64,000 nt of DNA from Sphingobium sp. V4 (GTDB taxonomy: Bacteria > Pseudomonadota > Alphaproteobacteria > Sphingomonadales > Sphingomonadaceae). Positions 17,951 to 26,376 of the stretch are shown one piece after another (the stretch's first letter is position 1; each line of letters starts with the position of its first letter). The stretch spans positions 802,501-866,500 of the forward strand of contig NZ_CP081002.1 of NCBI RefSeq assembly GCF_029590555.1, written 5' to 3'. The translations under genes and the position numbers were made by a program. The notes under the pieces are model-generated. The model searched no databases. It was not told the origin of the DNA and saw nothing but the letters and a program-made list of their open reading frames with translations.

Positions 17951-18865
17951 TACTTCCACGTCGTGTTCACCCTGCCTAACGAGGTCGCAGACATCGCCTT
18001 CCAGAACAAGGCGGTGGTCTATGACCTGCTGTTCCGCGCAGCCGCGGACACGATGCTGATCATCGCCGCCGATCCCAGGCACCTTGGCGCGCGGATCGGC
18101 ATCACCGCCGTGCTGCACACCTGGGGATCGGCACCGACCCACCATCCGCATGTGCACATGATCGTGCCTGGCGGTGGCATCGCGCTCGACGGCACGCGCT
18201 GGATCTCGTCGCGCCCCGCATTCCTGCTGCCGGTGCGTGTGCTTGGCGCCTTGTTCCGCCGTCTGTTCCTCACTCGCCTGTTGGCATTGTTCGATGCCGG
18301 CAAGCTGGTCTTCTTCAGCACCTTGGCTGGCCTCGCGACACGCAAGGCCTTCCTGCGGCATCTCTCGCCGATCCGGAAGAAGCGCTGGGTGGTCTATGCC
18401 AAGCCGCCCTTCGCCGGGCCGCAGGCGGTGCTGGCCTATCTCTCGCGCTACACGCACCGGGTTGCCATCTCGAACCGGCGGCTCCTCGGCTTCGACGAGA
18501 CCGGCGTGACGTTCCGCTACAAGGACTATCGCCGCCCTGCTGCTGAACGCCAGCAGGTCATGACGCTGGAGACCGACGAGTTCGTCCGCCGCTTCCTGAT
18601 CCACGTTCTGCCGCGCGGCTTCCACCGCATCCGGCATTACGGCCTGCTCGCCAGTTCGACCCACAAGGACACCATGGCGCTGGCCCGCAGCCTGCCGGGC
18701 GTTGCTGTACCGGTCGAGGAGCCCGAACCCGACGAACCTCCCGACCATCGCCCACCATGCCCATGTTGCGGCGGGCACATGACCATCATCGAGGCCTTCG
18801 CCCGCTGGTGCCAGCCCCGCGCGCCACCATCATCGGCATCGCCAATCCGGGGGAATGCGCCATGA
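17951..18865 (+). pseudogene. IS91 transposase, 3' fragment (HUH/Y2 catalytic domain)
   Basis: This is the continuation of the fragment ending at 16555. It holds the HUH motif (HHPHVHMIVPGGG), the tyrosine motif in YLSRYTHRVAISNRRLL, the conserved RKKRWVVYAKPPFAGP stretch and a C-terminal CPCCGG zinc motif. It ends at the TGA 18863-18865. Apart from the IS110 insertion no damage is visible, so precise excision would restore the gene. A partial second copy of this region, of a different variant, lies at 50088-50374. Confidence 0.9.
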
Positions 18866-19290
18866 TGCGGCATGGCTCAGACTGCACGACGGTCACGCCC
18901 ATGGCGGCCTGGCCGATGACCCAGTGTATGCCCATTCCGCAATCGAGCCCAGCGCAGGGCACACCGACCAGCAAAACCGCCACCGTCGGCACTCTGACGC
19001 CGCACAAAGTCACGTTGATCCGGCCAGAACCGACACTTCCGGATCGGCATCGCTTACCCGTCCAAACCACCCCTAAGCCGCTTTACCCATAGACCAGCGC
19101 ATGGGGCCCGCGGGTTCCTGCACTGGAGGCTTTCGTACGCAAGCGCCCGAAACCCTTCACAACTCAAGCCGTTCCGTCACCACGGCAAAAGTGTCCGCTC
19201 GCGCCGAAACCGGTCATACACTTAGCATCGCTTGTCCCGAGCAGCGGCTTGCCAGAATATAAAAACCCATCTCTCAACGCTTGCCGCCCC
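18866..19290. other. Noncoding: probable IS91 3' end, no gene seen
   Basis: No supportable gene is visible in these 425 bases. The segment following the transposase probably includes the replication-origin end of the IS91 element, but its boundary was not resolved. The GFA gene stop lies at the right edge. Confidence 0.5.
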
Positions 19291-19728
19291 TTACTTCGCA
19301 AGCGCGACCTGGAACTGCGCAGGAGTTGGCGTTTTCTCGAAAGCGGGGGCCTTATCGGGCAAAATCACCCAAGGCTGGGCGCTGCTGGTCCAGATATGAA
19401 CGGCGGGCACCACCTCGTCGCTGCGGTCGAGCGTTCCCGCGCGCAGGATAATCATGCCCGGAACTGCGCTGTTGCGGTTGGCGATGCGTGTCATGCACCG
19501 TGCGCATCCGAGATGCTCGGACGGCATCTGCTCCACATCGTCCAAACGGAAGCGATGCACGCCCGGGTCCAGCGAAAGGATTGCTTCGGGCAGCATCGCG
19601 TGGAGCGCGAAGGCGCTGCCGCTCCATGTCTGGCAGTCCCGGCAATGACAGGCATAGACCAGCGGCAGGGCGTCTAGAGCGATATCGTATCGGATCGTGC
19701 CGCAGCGGCACCCTCCCGTGATCGGCAT
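19291..19728 (-). CDS. GFA family protein (CENP-V/GFA domain)
   Basis: A 145-residue zinc-binding protein. Zinc ligands are seen in GGCRCGTIRYD near residue 5 and CHCRDCQTWSGSAF near residue 27, with a further Cys pair in HLGCARC. The family was named for glutathione-dependent formaldehyde-activating enzyme, but most members have no proven reaction. The ATG at 19728 is preferred because AAGGA lies seven bases before it; an ATG at 19734 is the alternative. It is 70 bases from the aldo/keto reductase stop on the same strand and may be co-transcribed. Confidence 0.82.
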   Translation of the reverse strand: MPITGGCRCGTIRYDIALDALPLVYACHCRDCQTWSGSAFALHAMLPEAILSLDPGVHRFRLDDVEQMPSEHLGCARCMTRIANRNSAVPGMIILRAGTLDRSDEVVPAVHIWTSSAQPWVILPDKAPAFEKTPTPAQFQVALAK

Positions 19729-19798
19729 GGGCATTCCTTGTTCCGAAGTGTGAGTGGCAGGCAGTTGCATGTCCCGCTTACAGGCGATACTCGTCCGA

Positions 19799-20782
19799 TC
19801 AAACCGCGATGCCCTTAACGGCGGCGGCGAGCGGTTCGAGCGCCTGTATCGCCGCTTCATTCGGGCGCAGCAGGGCTGCGGCCAGGTTTTCTTCGAGACG
19901 CGCGCGCTTGCGAGTACCCGGAATGGGCACGCAGGCAACGCCGAGTTCAGCCGCCCGGGCATAGAGCCACGCCAGCGCGAGTTGCGCCGGGGTGGCCCCC
20001 ATGTCGGTGGCGATCCCCTCGATCCGTTCGACGAGCCGGGCATTCGCATCGACATTCTCCGCCGAGAAGCGCGGGAAATTCTGGCGCGCATCGTCCGCCC
20101 CCAATGCGGCGCCGAAAGCCCGCCCGGTCAGCAACCCGCGTCCCAGCGGTGAATAGGGCACCACCGTCACTCCGAGCTGCGCCGCAGCCGGGATCACTTC
20201 GCGTTCGATGTCGCGCGTGAATATCGACCATTCCGATTGCAGCGCCGCGATCGGATGCAGGGCATGCGCCGCGCGTAATTCGGCCGCATCGACTGCGCAG
20301 AGTCCCAGCCAGCGGACCTTTCCTTCGGCGACGAGGTCGGCCATCGTGCCGATGCTGTCCTCCAGCGGCACCGCGGGGTCACGCCGATGCATATAGTAGA
20401 GGTCAATGGTGTCGACGCCGAGCCGTCGGAGCGAGCGCTCAGCCGCCGCGCGGATGAATTCGGGCCGGTTGTCGAGGCTCCAGTCGTCTGGACGCTCGGG
20501 CGAGCGGGCATAGCCGAACTTGGTGGCGATCAGCATGCGGTCCCGGTGCGCCCGCACGAAGGGCGAAAGAAACGTCTCGTTGGCCCCCATGCCATACATG
20601 TCGGCGGTGTCGAACAGGGTGACGCCCAATTCCAGGGCGCGCTCCAGCGTGGCGCGCGATTCAACCTCGTCGGTCTCACCGTAAAATTCGCTCATGCCCA
20701 TGCAGCCGAGACCCTGCACGCCAATGAGGGGACCGTCCTGGCCGAGCGGAACCTGCGGGAGTGGAGAGGAAAGGCCGGTCAT
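19799..20782 (-). CDS. Aldo/keto reductase
   Basis: A 327-residue NADPH-dependent oxidoreductase of the AKR superfamily. The catalytic tetrad can be read: Asp and Tyr in LFDTADMYG, Lys in MLIATKFGYARS and His in YYMHRRDPAVP. The C-terminal nucleotide site includes the IPGTRKRARLEEN stretch, typical of the AKR11/13-like quinone- or aldehyde-reducing group. It is transcribed away from a MerR gene, whose product probably activates it through the operator at 20818-20839. The physiological substrate is unknown; reactive aldehydes are plausible. Confidence 0.9.
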   Translation of the reverse strand: MTGLSSPLPQVPLGQDGPLIGVQGLGCMGMSEFYGETDEVESRATLERALELGVTLFDTADMYGMGANETFLSPFVRAHRDRMLIATKFGYARSPERPDDWSLDNRPEFIRAAAERSLRRLGVDTIDLYYMHRRDPAVPLEDSIGTMADLVAEGKVRWLGLCAVDAAELRAAHALHPIAALQSEWSIFTRDIEREVIPAAAQLGVTVVPYSPLGRGLLTGRAFGAALGADDARQNFPRFSAENVDANARLVERIEGIATDMGATPAQLALAWLYARAAELGVACVPIPGTRKRARLEENLAAALLRPNEAAIQALEPLAAAVKGIAV

Positions 20783-20811
20783 TTTGTGTCTCCAGTTTCT
20801 GACAGGCCAGC

Positions 20812-20842
20812 CCTATAACCGTGGACTTTAGTCCATGGTCAA
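20812..20842 (-). promoter_or_regulatory. MerR-type promoter with 19-bp spacer for the aldo/keto reductase
   Basis: On the minus strand TTGACC (20842-20837) and TATAGG (20817-20812) are spaced by exactly 19 bp. The overlong spacer is a hallmark of promoters twisted into shape by MerR-family activators. Between them sits a dyad, ACCGTGGACT-TT-AGTCCATGGT (20818-20839), with 9 of 10 arm positions matching. The adjacent MerR gene is divergent. Confidence 0.75.
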
Positions 20843-20855
20843 GAGCTTTTCCGCG

Positions 20856-21251
20856 ATGCTGATTTCCCAGTTTTCCAAAGCGACCGGCTTGTCGCTCGAC
20901 ACAATTCGCTTCTACGTCCGCAAGGGGCTGCTGAGCCCAGGGCGGAACGGTAAGGGCGGCGCCAACCCCTATCAGGTCTTCAGCCCGCAGGATGTCACGG
21001 CGGCGCGGATGATTCGGCTGCAGCAATCGCTGGGCTACTCGCTGCGGGAAATCGCGGCACTGGGTGCCGAGTACCGTGCGGGTGAGGACTCGCCTGCACG
21101 GACCGCAGCAGTGTTGAGGGCGCAGATGGCGAAACTCGAGGAGCGGCGTTCCGAACTCGAGTCAGCCCTCGACTTTCTTGGCAGGAAGCTCGCATGGGTG
21201 GAGGCGGGCCAGCCCAAGGATGCTCCGAGTTGGGAGAATTTCATCTGCTGA
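20856..21251 (+). CDS. MerR family transcriptional regulator
   Basis: A 131-residue MerR regulator. The winged helix-turn-helix is at the N-terminus (MLISQFSKATGLSLDTIRFY then VRKGLLSPGR). It continues with QQSLGYSLREIAAL and a long dimerisation helix (about residues 75-115). No C-terminal metal-binding Cys cluster is present beyond a single final Cys, so it is not obviously a metal sensor. The ATG at 20835 lies inside the operator, so the second ATG at 20856 is favoured. It probably controls the divergent aldo/keto reductase and itself. Confidence 0.85.
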   Translation: MLISQFSKATGLSLDTIRFYVRKGLLSPGRNGKGGANPYQVFSPQDVTAARMIRLQQSLGYSLREIAALGAEYRAGEDSPARTAAVLRAQMAKLEERRSELESALDFLGRKLAWVEAGQPKDAPSWENFIC

Positions 21252-21643
21252 CCTTCTGGCAGCAATAATGAACTTTACTTCTGCCCGCGTCGGGAAACGA
21301 CATTTGCCTTGCGGACCAGTGGTGCAGGGAAGTTCCTGCGATTAGGTGATCGCTCCCGGCGGCAGGCGACCAAATTGCGACGTTCCGGTGCCGCTGCTGG
21401 AATGTCGGCTGATGGCCGATTGCCGAACGGCAGGTTTCCGTCGAGCGACTCGACTGAGCCGCCGTTTCTCAGCGATGGCCGCCGACCGGCATGTGACCTA
21501 TCCGGGCCTGGAGATCGCTCACAGGATTATCATCCATTCCCAGATCCACCCAGGTCCGGAGTATCGAGATTAGCCGAATGTCGGCAGCCAATCGGCCTGT
21601 GCTGCGTTTCTATAAGGGGGATAAACCGCCAAGGAGGATTGGC
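21252..21643. other. Noncoding stretch before the stress gene cluster
   Basis: No gene was supported in these 392 bases. Open frames here lack ribosome sites and resemble nothing recognised. The last 60 bases hold the promoter region and the AGGAGG ribosome site of the following gene. Confidence 0.4.
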
Positions 21644-21940
21644 ATGCCCCAGGGTGACAAGTCGAGCTACACCGACAAGCAGAAGCGCAAGGCCGAGCAT
21701 ATCGAAGAAGGCTATGAGGATCGCGGCGTCGGCCACAAGGAGGCCGAGCGTCGCGCCTGGGCCACGGTGAACAAGGAATCGGGCGGCGGCAAGAAGTCGG
21801 GTTCCGGACGCGGTAAAACCGAAAGCCATGCATCGTCACGTAAAGGCGGCCGCAAGGGCGGTTCAAGCCAGAACCACTCCCAGCGGTCGGCGGCTGCGAA
21901 AAAGGGCTGGGAAACGCGCCGCAAGCAGGGACATGGCTGA
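21644..21940 (+). CDS. Small basic hydrophilic protein (annotated in relatives as plasmid stabilisation protein)
   Basis: A 98-residue, lysine/glycine/serine-rich protein. Residues 1-45 (DKSSYTDKQKRKAEHIEEGY and RGVGHKEAERRAWATVNKE) form the conserved part; the rest is a low-complexity basic tail ending RSAAAKKGWETRRKQGHG. I recall similar proteins labelled plasmid stabilisation protein, though no mechanism is established, and the pattern is also that of stress-induced hydrophilic proteins. ATG 21644 has a perfect AGGAGG seven bases upstream. The stop overlaps the next ATG. Confidence 0.7.
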   Translation: MPQGDKSSYTDKQKRKAEHIEEGYEDRGVGHKEAERRAWATVNKESGGGKKSGSGRGKTESHASSRKGGRKGGSSQNHSQRSAAAKKGWETRRKQGHG

Positions 21941-22329
21941 TGTCTATCCACAAGATGCTGCAACTGCACCCTGATGTGGGTGACGATTTCAACGAATTGC
22001 TCGCCACGGCGGCGCGGCACGCCATGTTCTGCACGGAAATGTGCACCAGTTGCGCCGACGCCTGCGTCGCTGAGGCAATGGACATGACCCAGTGCATCCG
22101 GACCTGCAGCGACTGTGCGAACGTCTGCACGGCGACCGGGCGCCTGGCCGTCCGGCGCGCCGGGCAGAATGTCGAAGTGCTGCGTCTCATGCTCGAGACA
22201 TGCGCGAGGGTCTGCGATCTTTGCGCCGAGGAGTGCGAGCGCCACGACCATGGCCATTGCAAGCTGTGCGCGGAGATGTGCCGGGAATGTGCGGCCGACT
22301 GCCGGGCAGCTCTTCCTACGGTCAACTGA
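21940..22329 (+). CDS. Four-helix-bundle copper-binding protein (DUF326/Csp-like)
   Basis: A 129-residue protein with 17 cysteines in repeating CxxxC and CxxC spacing along predicted helices, for example MFCTEMCTSCADACV, CIRTCSDCANVC and CKLCAEMCRECAADC. This is the layout of Csp copper-storage proteins, in which the Cys side chains line a four-helix bundle and hold many Cu(I) ions. No signal peptide is visible, so it resembles the cytosolic Csp3 type. The start overlaps the preceding gene and the next gene follows after 3 bases. Confidence 0.85.
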   Translation: MSIHKMLQLHPDVGDDFNELLATAARHAMFCTEMCTSCADACVAEAMDMTQCIRTCSDCANVCTATGRLAVRRAGQNVEVLRLMLETCARVCDLCAEECERHDHGHCKLCAEMCRECAADCRAALPTVN

Positions 22330-22332
22330 GCC

Positions 22333-22707
22333 ATGGCCGTTACCGGCTGGAAAGTGGATGCCGATGATCGCCACCGCCTGCTCGCGCGCTTCGCGCCTCG
22401 CTGGCCTGACGTCATCGCCGATCATGTGACGCTCGATGCGAAAGCGAATTCGCGGACGCCCCTCCCCTCATCGGTGTCAGCGGAGATCGTCGGCGAGGCC
22501 GATGACGACGCAGGCCTGCAGGCCATGGTGGTCGCGATCGACGGCAGCACCGACCGGTCTGACGGCGGCACCTATCACATCACCTGGTCGCTGGATCGAT
22601 CGCGCGGGCGCAAGCCCGTCCAAAGCAATGATGTGATCAAGGCGCGCGGCTGGCGGCCCTTGGAGCGACCTGTGCCGGTTGCGCTCATCCCGGCGAGGTT
22701 CGGCTGA
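22333..22707 (+). CDS. Unknown protein with two HxT motifs, possible 2H phosphoesterase
   Basis: A 124-residue protein I do not recognise as a named family. Two His-x-Thr motifs stand out: DHVTLD at residues 30-35 and YHITWSL at 81-87, spaced 51 residues apart and each set in a predicted strand. Paired H-x-T motifs are the active-site signature of the 2H phosphoesterases, which act on cyclic phosphate ends of RNA or nucleotides. The protein is smaller than most 2H enzymes. Its stop overlaps the start of the HAD phosphatase gene, so the two are coupled in translation. Confidence 0.55.
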   Translation: MAVTGWKVDADDRHRLLARFAPRWPDVIADHVTLDAKANSRTPLPSSVSAEIVGEADDDAGLQAMVVAIDGSTDRSDGGTYHITWSLDRSRGRKPVQSNDVIKARGWRPLERPVPVALIPARFG

Positions 22708-23210
22708 TGCAACTCTATCTCGATTGCGATGGCGTCCTTGCCGATTTCGATCGTGCCGCCACTGACCTTCTCGGCATGCCGCCTCGTGCGTTTCAAAAGC
22801 GGCGCGGCAAGGGCGCTTTCTGGCGCGAGCTGGCACGCCATCCCGATTTCTATGGCACCTTGCCGCTAATGCCGGATGCCATGCGTCTGTTCAAAGCAGT
22901 TCGGCATCTCGACCCCATAATCCTGACCGGGCTGCCGCTGGGAAAATGGGCGGCACCGCAAAAGGTACGCTGGGCCGCCGAGCATTTTCCCGGCGTCAAG
23001 ATCCTGACCGTGATGGCCGTCGACAAGCGCAACCATGCTCAGGAGGGCGACATCCTTGTCGACGACCAGATGAAGCATGCCCATCTTTGGGAAGCGGCCG
23101 GCGGCATCTTCCTTCATCACGAAAATGCCGAGAGTACGCTCGTCAAGTTGAGGCTGCTCGGTGTCCCGGTGCGCGATCCCGAAAATGAGAAGGAGCCGGA
23201 CAATGCCTGA
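22707..23210 (+). CDS. HAD superfamily phosphatase, 5'(3')-deoxyribonucleotidase-like
   Basis: A 167-residue HAD hydrolase. Motif I is YLDCDGVLADFD with both Asp nucleophile and acid, motif II is the Thr of ILTGLPLGKW, and the acidic motif IV is ILVDDQMKHA. The arrangement resembles the small NT5C nucleotidases, and the substrate is likely a nucleotide or polynucleotide phosphate. The ATG overlaps the previous stop (ATGA) and its own 3' end overlaps the next gene by 8 bases. Coupling to a putative 2H phosphoesterase suggests sequential opening and removal of a terminal phosphate (inference). Confidence 0.8.
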   Translation: MQLYLDCDGVLADFDRAATDLLGMPPRAFQKRRGKGAFWRELARHPDFYGTLPLMPDAMRLFKAVRHLDPIILTGLPLGKWAAPQKVRWAAEHFPGVKILTVMAVDKRNHAQEGDILVDDQMKHAHLWEAAGGIFLHHENAESTLVKLRLLGVPVRDPENEKEPDNA

Positions 23211-25194
23211 CTTCGCAAAGCAGCGAGCGCGGATGGTTGACGTGCACCTGACCCGGCGCGGCATCCGCGACAAGCATGTGCTCGCAGCCATGCGCAAGGT
23301 GCCGCGCGAGCGCTTCGTGCGTGAGGGCCTTGAGGAGTTCGCCTATGAGGATTCCGCCCTTCCGATCGAGCAGGAGCAGACCATTTCCCAGCCCTATATC
23401 GTCGCCGCCATGATTGAAGCGGCCGAAGTGCAGCCCGGCGACCATGTGCTGGAGGTCGGCGCGGGCTCCGGCTACGCCGCTGCCGTCCTCGGTCAGATTG
23501 CGGAGAGCGTGATCGCGATCGAGCGGCATTCCGCCTTGGGAAAACTCGCCGCTGCGCGCATTGCCACGCTGGGTTACGACAATGTCGAAATCCGGATCGG
23601 TGATGGCACCCAAGGGGCATCCGACGACGGACCGTTCGATGCGATACTGGTCGCGGCGGGCGGTCCCGACGTACCATCTGCCCTAAAGCAGCAATTGAAG
23701 GTTGGAGGCCATCTCGTCATTCCAGTGGGCGAGGCCGGCGACCAGAAGCTCTGCAAGGTGAGTCGGATCGGCAAGGACCGTTTCGAGGAGGAAAATCTCG
23801 GCGCGGTGCGGTTCGTACCGCTCATCGGCGCGCAGGGCTGGCGCGAGGACGGCAGCCGGGCGGCAAGCAACCATGTCCCCGCCGCATCGCGCAGGCTCAG
23901 CCTTGCGGAGATGATTGCAGAGGCGGCCGAGCCATTGCCGGCGTTCGACGATCCGGCCTTCGGTCGACTTTTCGACCGCTTCGCCGGTCGCCGCGTCGTC
24001 ATGCTGGGCGAGGCGAGCCATGGCACCAGCGAATTCTACCAGGCGCGCGCCGCGATCACGCGGCATTTCATCAAGAAACATGGCTTCACCATCGTCGCGG
24101 TGGAGGCCGACTGGCCCGATGCCGCGCGCGTCGACCGCTATGTCCGGCATCGTCCTCATCGGGAAGACGATGAGCCGCCGTTCCAGCGATTTCCGACCTG
24201 GATGTGGCGCAACACCGATATTCAGGCGCTGACCGGATGGATGCACGAGCGCAACCGGGCGCTGCCGCCGGAGGCGCGCGCGGGCTTCTACGGTCTAGAC
24301 GTCTACAATATGTCAGGCTCGATCGGCGCGGTGCTGGACTATCTCGACCGTATCGACCCTGAAGCCGCCGCGGTGGCGCGCGAACGCTATGGCTGCCTGA
24401 CGCCGTGGCAGCGCAATCCTGCGACATACGGCCGCGCCGCGATCTCGCGCGGCTATGCCGAATGCGAAGAGGCTGTGATCGAGCAGTGCCGCGCTCTGCT
24501 GGAAAAGCATCTCGCCTATGCCGCGCACGACAGCGATGATTTTCTCGATGCGGCGCAGAATGCACGGCTCATAGCCTCGGCGGAGCGCTATTACCGGATC
24601 ATGTATTATGGCGGCGCCGAGAGCTGGAACCTGCGTGACACTCATATGTTCGAGACGCTCGACCATCTGCTGGAGGCGAAGGGAGCCGACGCGAAGGCGA
24701 TCGGCTGGGCGCACAATAGTCATATCGGCGATGCGCGCCACACGGACATGGGCAAGAGCCGCGATGAACTCAATATCGGCCAACTCGCGCGCGAGCAGTG
24801 GGGCGATGACGTTGCCCTGGTCGGGTTCGGCACCCATACAGGAACGGTCGCCGCCGCGACCGACTGGGATGGCGACATGGAAGTGAAACGCGTCAATCCC
24901 TCGCGCCGGGACAGCTATGAGCGTCAATGTCATGACAGCGGCGTCGATCGCTTTCTGCTCGACCTGATGCCGGGCAGCCATGACGCGCTGTGCCGACGTT
25001 TGAGCGAGCCCATGCTCGAACGCTTCATCGGCGTGATCTACCGGCCCGAGACGGAACTTTGGAGCCATTACAGCCAAGCGGTCCTTACCGAGCAGTTCGA
25101 CGCCTTCGTCTGGTTCGATGAGACCAGCGCGGTGACGCCGCTCGGCCCCGAGCACCACAAGGGCATGCCGGAAACCTATCCCTTCGGCGAGTGA
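23203..25194 (+). CDS. Fusion of protein-L-isoaspartate methyltransferase and erythromycin esterase-like domain
   Basis: A 663-residue two-domain protein. Residues about 1-210 are a PCMT repair methyltransferase: ALPIEQEQTISQPYIVA and SAM motif I VLEVGAGSGYAAAVLG. Residues about 245-650 match the erythromycin esterase/EreA-like family, with VMLGEASHGTSEFY (near 267), VAVEADWPDA (near 298) and GWAHNSHIGDA (near 502) carrying the conserved His and Glu residues. EreA enzymes hydrolyse macrolide lactones, but many homologues have other, unknown substrates. ATG 23203 follows AAGGAG. No frameshift is present, so the fusion is genuine in this sequence. Confidence 0.88.
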   Translation: MPDFAKQRARMVDVHLTRRGIRDKHVLAAMRKVPRERFVREGLEEFAYEDSALPIEQEQTISQPYIVAAMIEAAEVQPGDHVLEVGAGSGYAAAVLGQIAESVIAIERHSALGKLAAARIATLGYDNVEIRIGDGTQGASDDGPFDAILVAAGGPDVPSALKQQLKVGGHLVIPVGEAGDQKLCKVSRIGKDRFEEENLGAVRFVPLIGAQGWREDGSRAASNHVPAASRRLSLAEMIAEAAEPLPAFDDPAFGRLFDRFAGRRVVMLGEASHGTSEFYQARAAITRHFIKKHGFTIVAVEADWPDAARVDRYVRHRPHREDDEPPFQRFPTWMWRNTDIQALTGWMHERNRALPPEARAGFYGLDVYNMSGSIGAVLDYLDRIDPEAAAVARERYGCLTPWQRNPATYGRAAISRGYAECEEAVIEQCRALLEKHLAYAAHDSDDFLDAAQNARLIASAERYYRIMYYGGAESWNLRDTHMFETLDHLLEAKGADAKAIGWAHNSHIGDARHTDMGKSRDELNIGQLAREQWGDDVALVGFGTHTGTVAAATDWDGDMEVKRVNPSRRDSYERQCHDSGVDRFLLDLMPGSHDALCRRLSEPMLERFIGVIYRPETELWSHYSQAVLTEQFDAFVWFDETSAVTPLGPEHHKGMPETYPFGE

Positions 25195-25334
25195 TTGCCC
25201 GAGGGGTCAAGGCAACCGCGTTCCTGACGGACAGAGCGGACCGAAAGTTGCTCTCCCAGCAACGCACCAGGATTTGGTCGCAGTGAATATTTCACTACGT
25301 TGCGCGATCGGAGAATAGGTGCGAGACAACGTTC

Positions 25335-26376
25335 ATGAACACCGACGACCTGTATCGCCTGCTGCGCACCAGCCATGCTCAAGCGCAGGGCATCGTTGAT
25401 ACGGTTGCGGAGCCGCTTCTGGTGCTGGATGCCAGTCTGTGCGTTCAGGCGGCGAGCCGCTCATTTCTTGAAGCTTTTGGCGTCAATAGCTACGAGACAA
25501 TCGGGCAGCCCGTCTATGAGCTGGGCAACCGGCAATGGGACATTCCGGAGCTGCGCCGTTTACTTGAGGAAGTGCCCCAAGGCCGGCGCGATCATTGATT
25601 ATGAGGTCACGCACGATTTTCCGGGCTTGGGCGAACGAACGATGCTGCTGACGGCGCGTACATTGCGCCAACCCGGTGGAGGGAGCCGTTCCATGTTGGT
25701 GTCCATCACGGACGCGACCGAACAGCATCAGCGCGATGTGGCCAAGGATCTTCTTTTCGGCGAACTCCGGCATCGTGTAAAAAACTTGTTCGGCGTGATC
25801 CAGGCGGTAGCCAGTCAAACAACCACCAGTGGCTGTTCGGCTGAGGAATATCGCGACGCATTTCTTGGGCGGCTTGCCGCTCTGATCGAGGCCGAAGACC
25901 TCGCCTTCGGCGAGCAGGAGGCGAGTGATCTCCCCGAACTGCTGAAGCGGGTCTTTGCGCCCTATGCGGCCAACCCCGGTGTCATCGCAATACAGCCCGG
26001 GGAACCTGTTGTGCTGATTCCTGGCACGATCATGTCGCTAGCCCTGATCTTCCACGAGATGGCAACGAACGCTGTAAAATACGGTGCGTTGTCGGTGCCA
26101 GGCGGCCAAGTGAAAGTCTGTTGGTTGCTTGACGATGGTGGCGAGACGTTGACGGTGAAGTGGAGTGAAATCGGCGGCCCCCCGGTGAACACCCCGACCG
26201 CGCCAGGCTATGGAACTCACCTTATCCAGTGGACGACAACCTATAGCCTGCGAGGAAAAGTGGATCTGGAATATGCCTCTGATGGCTTGAAGGCCGAGAT
26301 CGTCATCCCGCTTGGGTGCCTCTCCCGAAGGCTGACGGCCACCGATGCAGAAGAGGGTTCTGATCGCAGAAGATGA
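25335..26376 (+). pseudogene. HWE-family sensor histidine kinase with PAS domain, frameshifted
   Basis: The first frame (25335-25598) encodes a PAS domain start: NTDDLYRLLRTSHAQAQGIV and LVLDASLCVQAASRSFLEAF. Near 25573-25580 (GTGCCCCAAGG) the frame shifts, and the continuation GAIIDYEVTHDFPGLGERTM is read in another phase. It then runs to the phosphoacceptor region GELRHRVKNLFGVIQAVASQ and the ATPase segment FHEMATNAVKYGALS. HWE kinases feed the PhyR/EcfG general stress response or light sensing in alphaproteobacteria. One base change would restore the gene, so a sequencing error is possible. Confidence 0.82.

Larger units (their letters stand above)
15367..18865 (+). mobile_element. IS91 family element with tyrosine recombinase gene, split by an IS110 element
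   Basis: The coding core holds a tyrosine recombinase gene followed four bases later by a Y2/HUH rolling-circle transposase, an arrangement known in a subset of IS91 elements. The transposase is interrupted at 16555 and resumes at 17951. The outer ends (ori and ter) were not resolved: the bases 15175-15366 and 18866-19250 probably hold them. IS91 elements leave no target duplication, so boundaries need comparison with other copies. Confidence 0.8.

Noticed and set aside
24000..25194. Macrolide resistance gene ere
   Set aside because: Only family-level similarity is visible and the domain is fused to PCMT, so resistance is not claimed.
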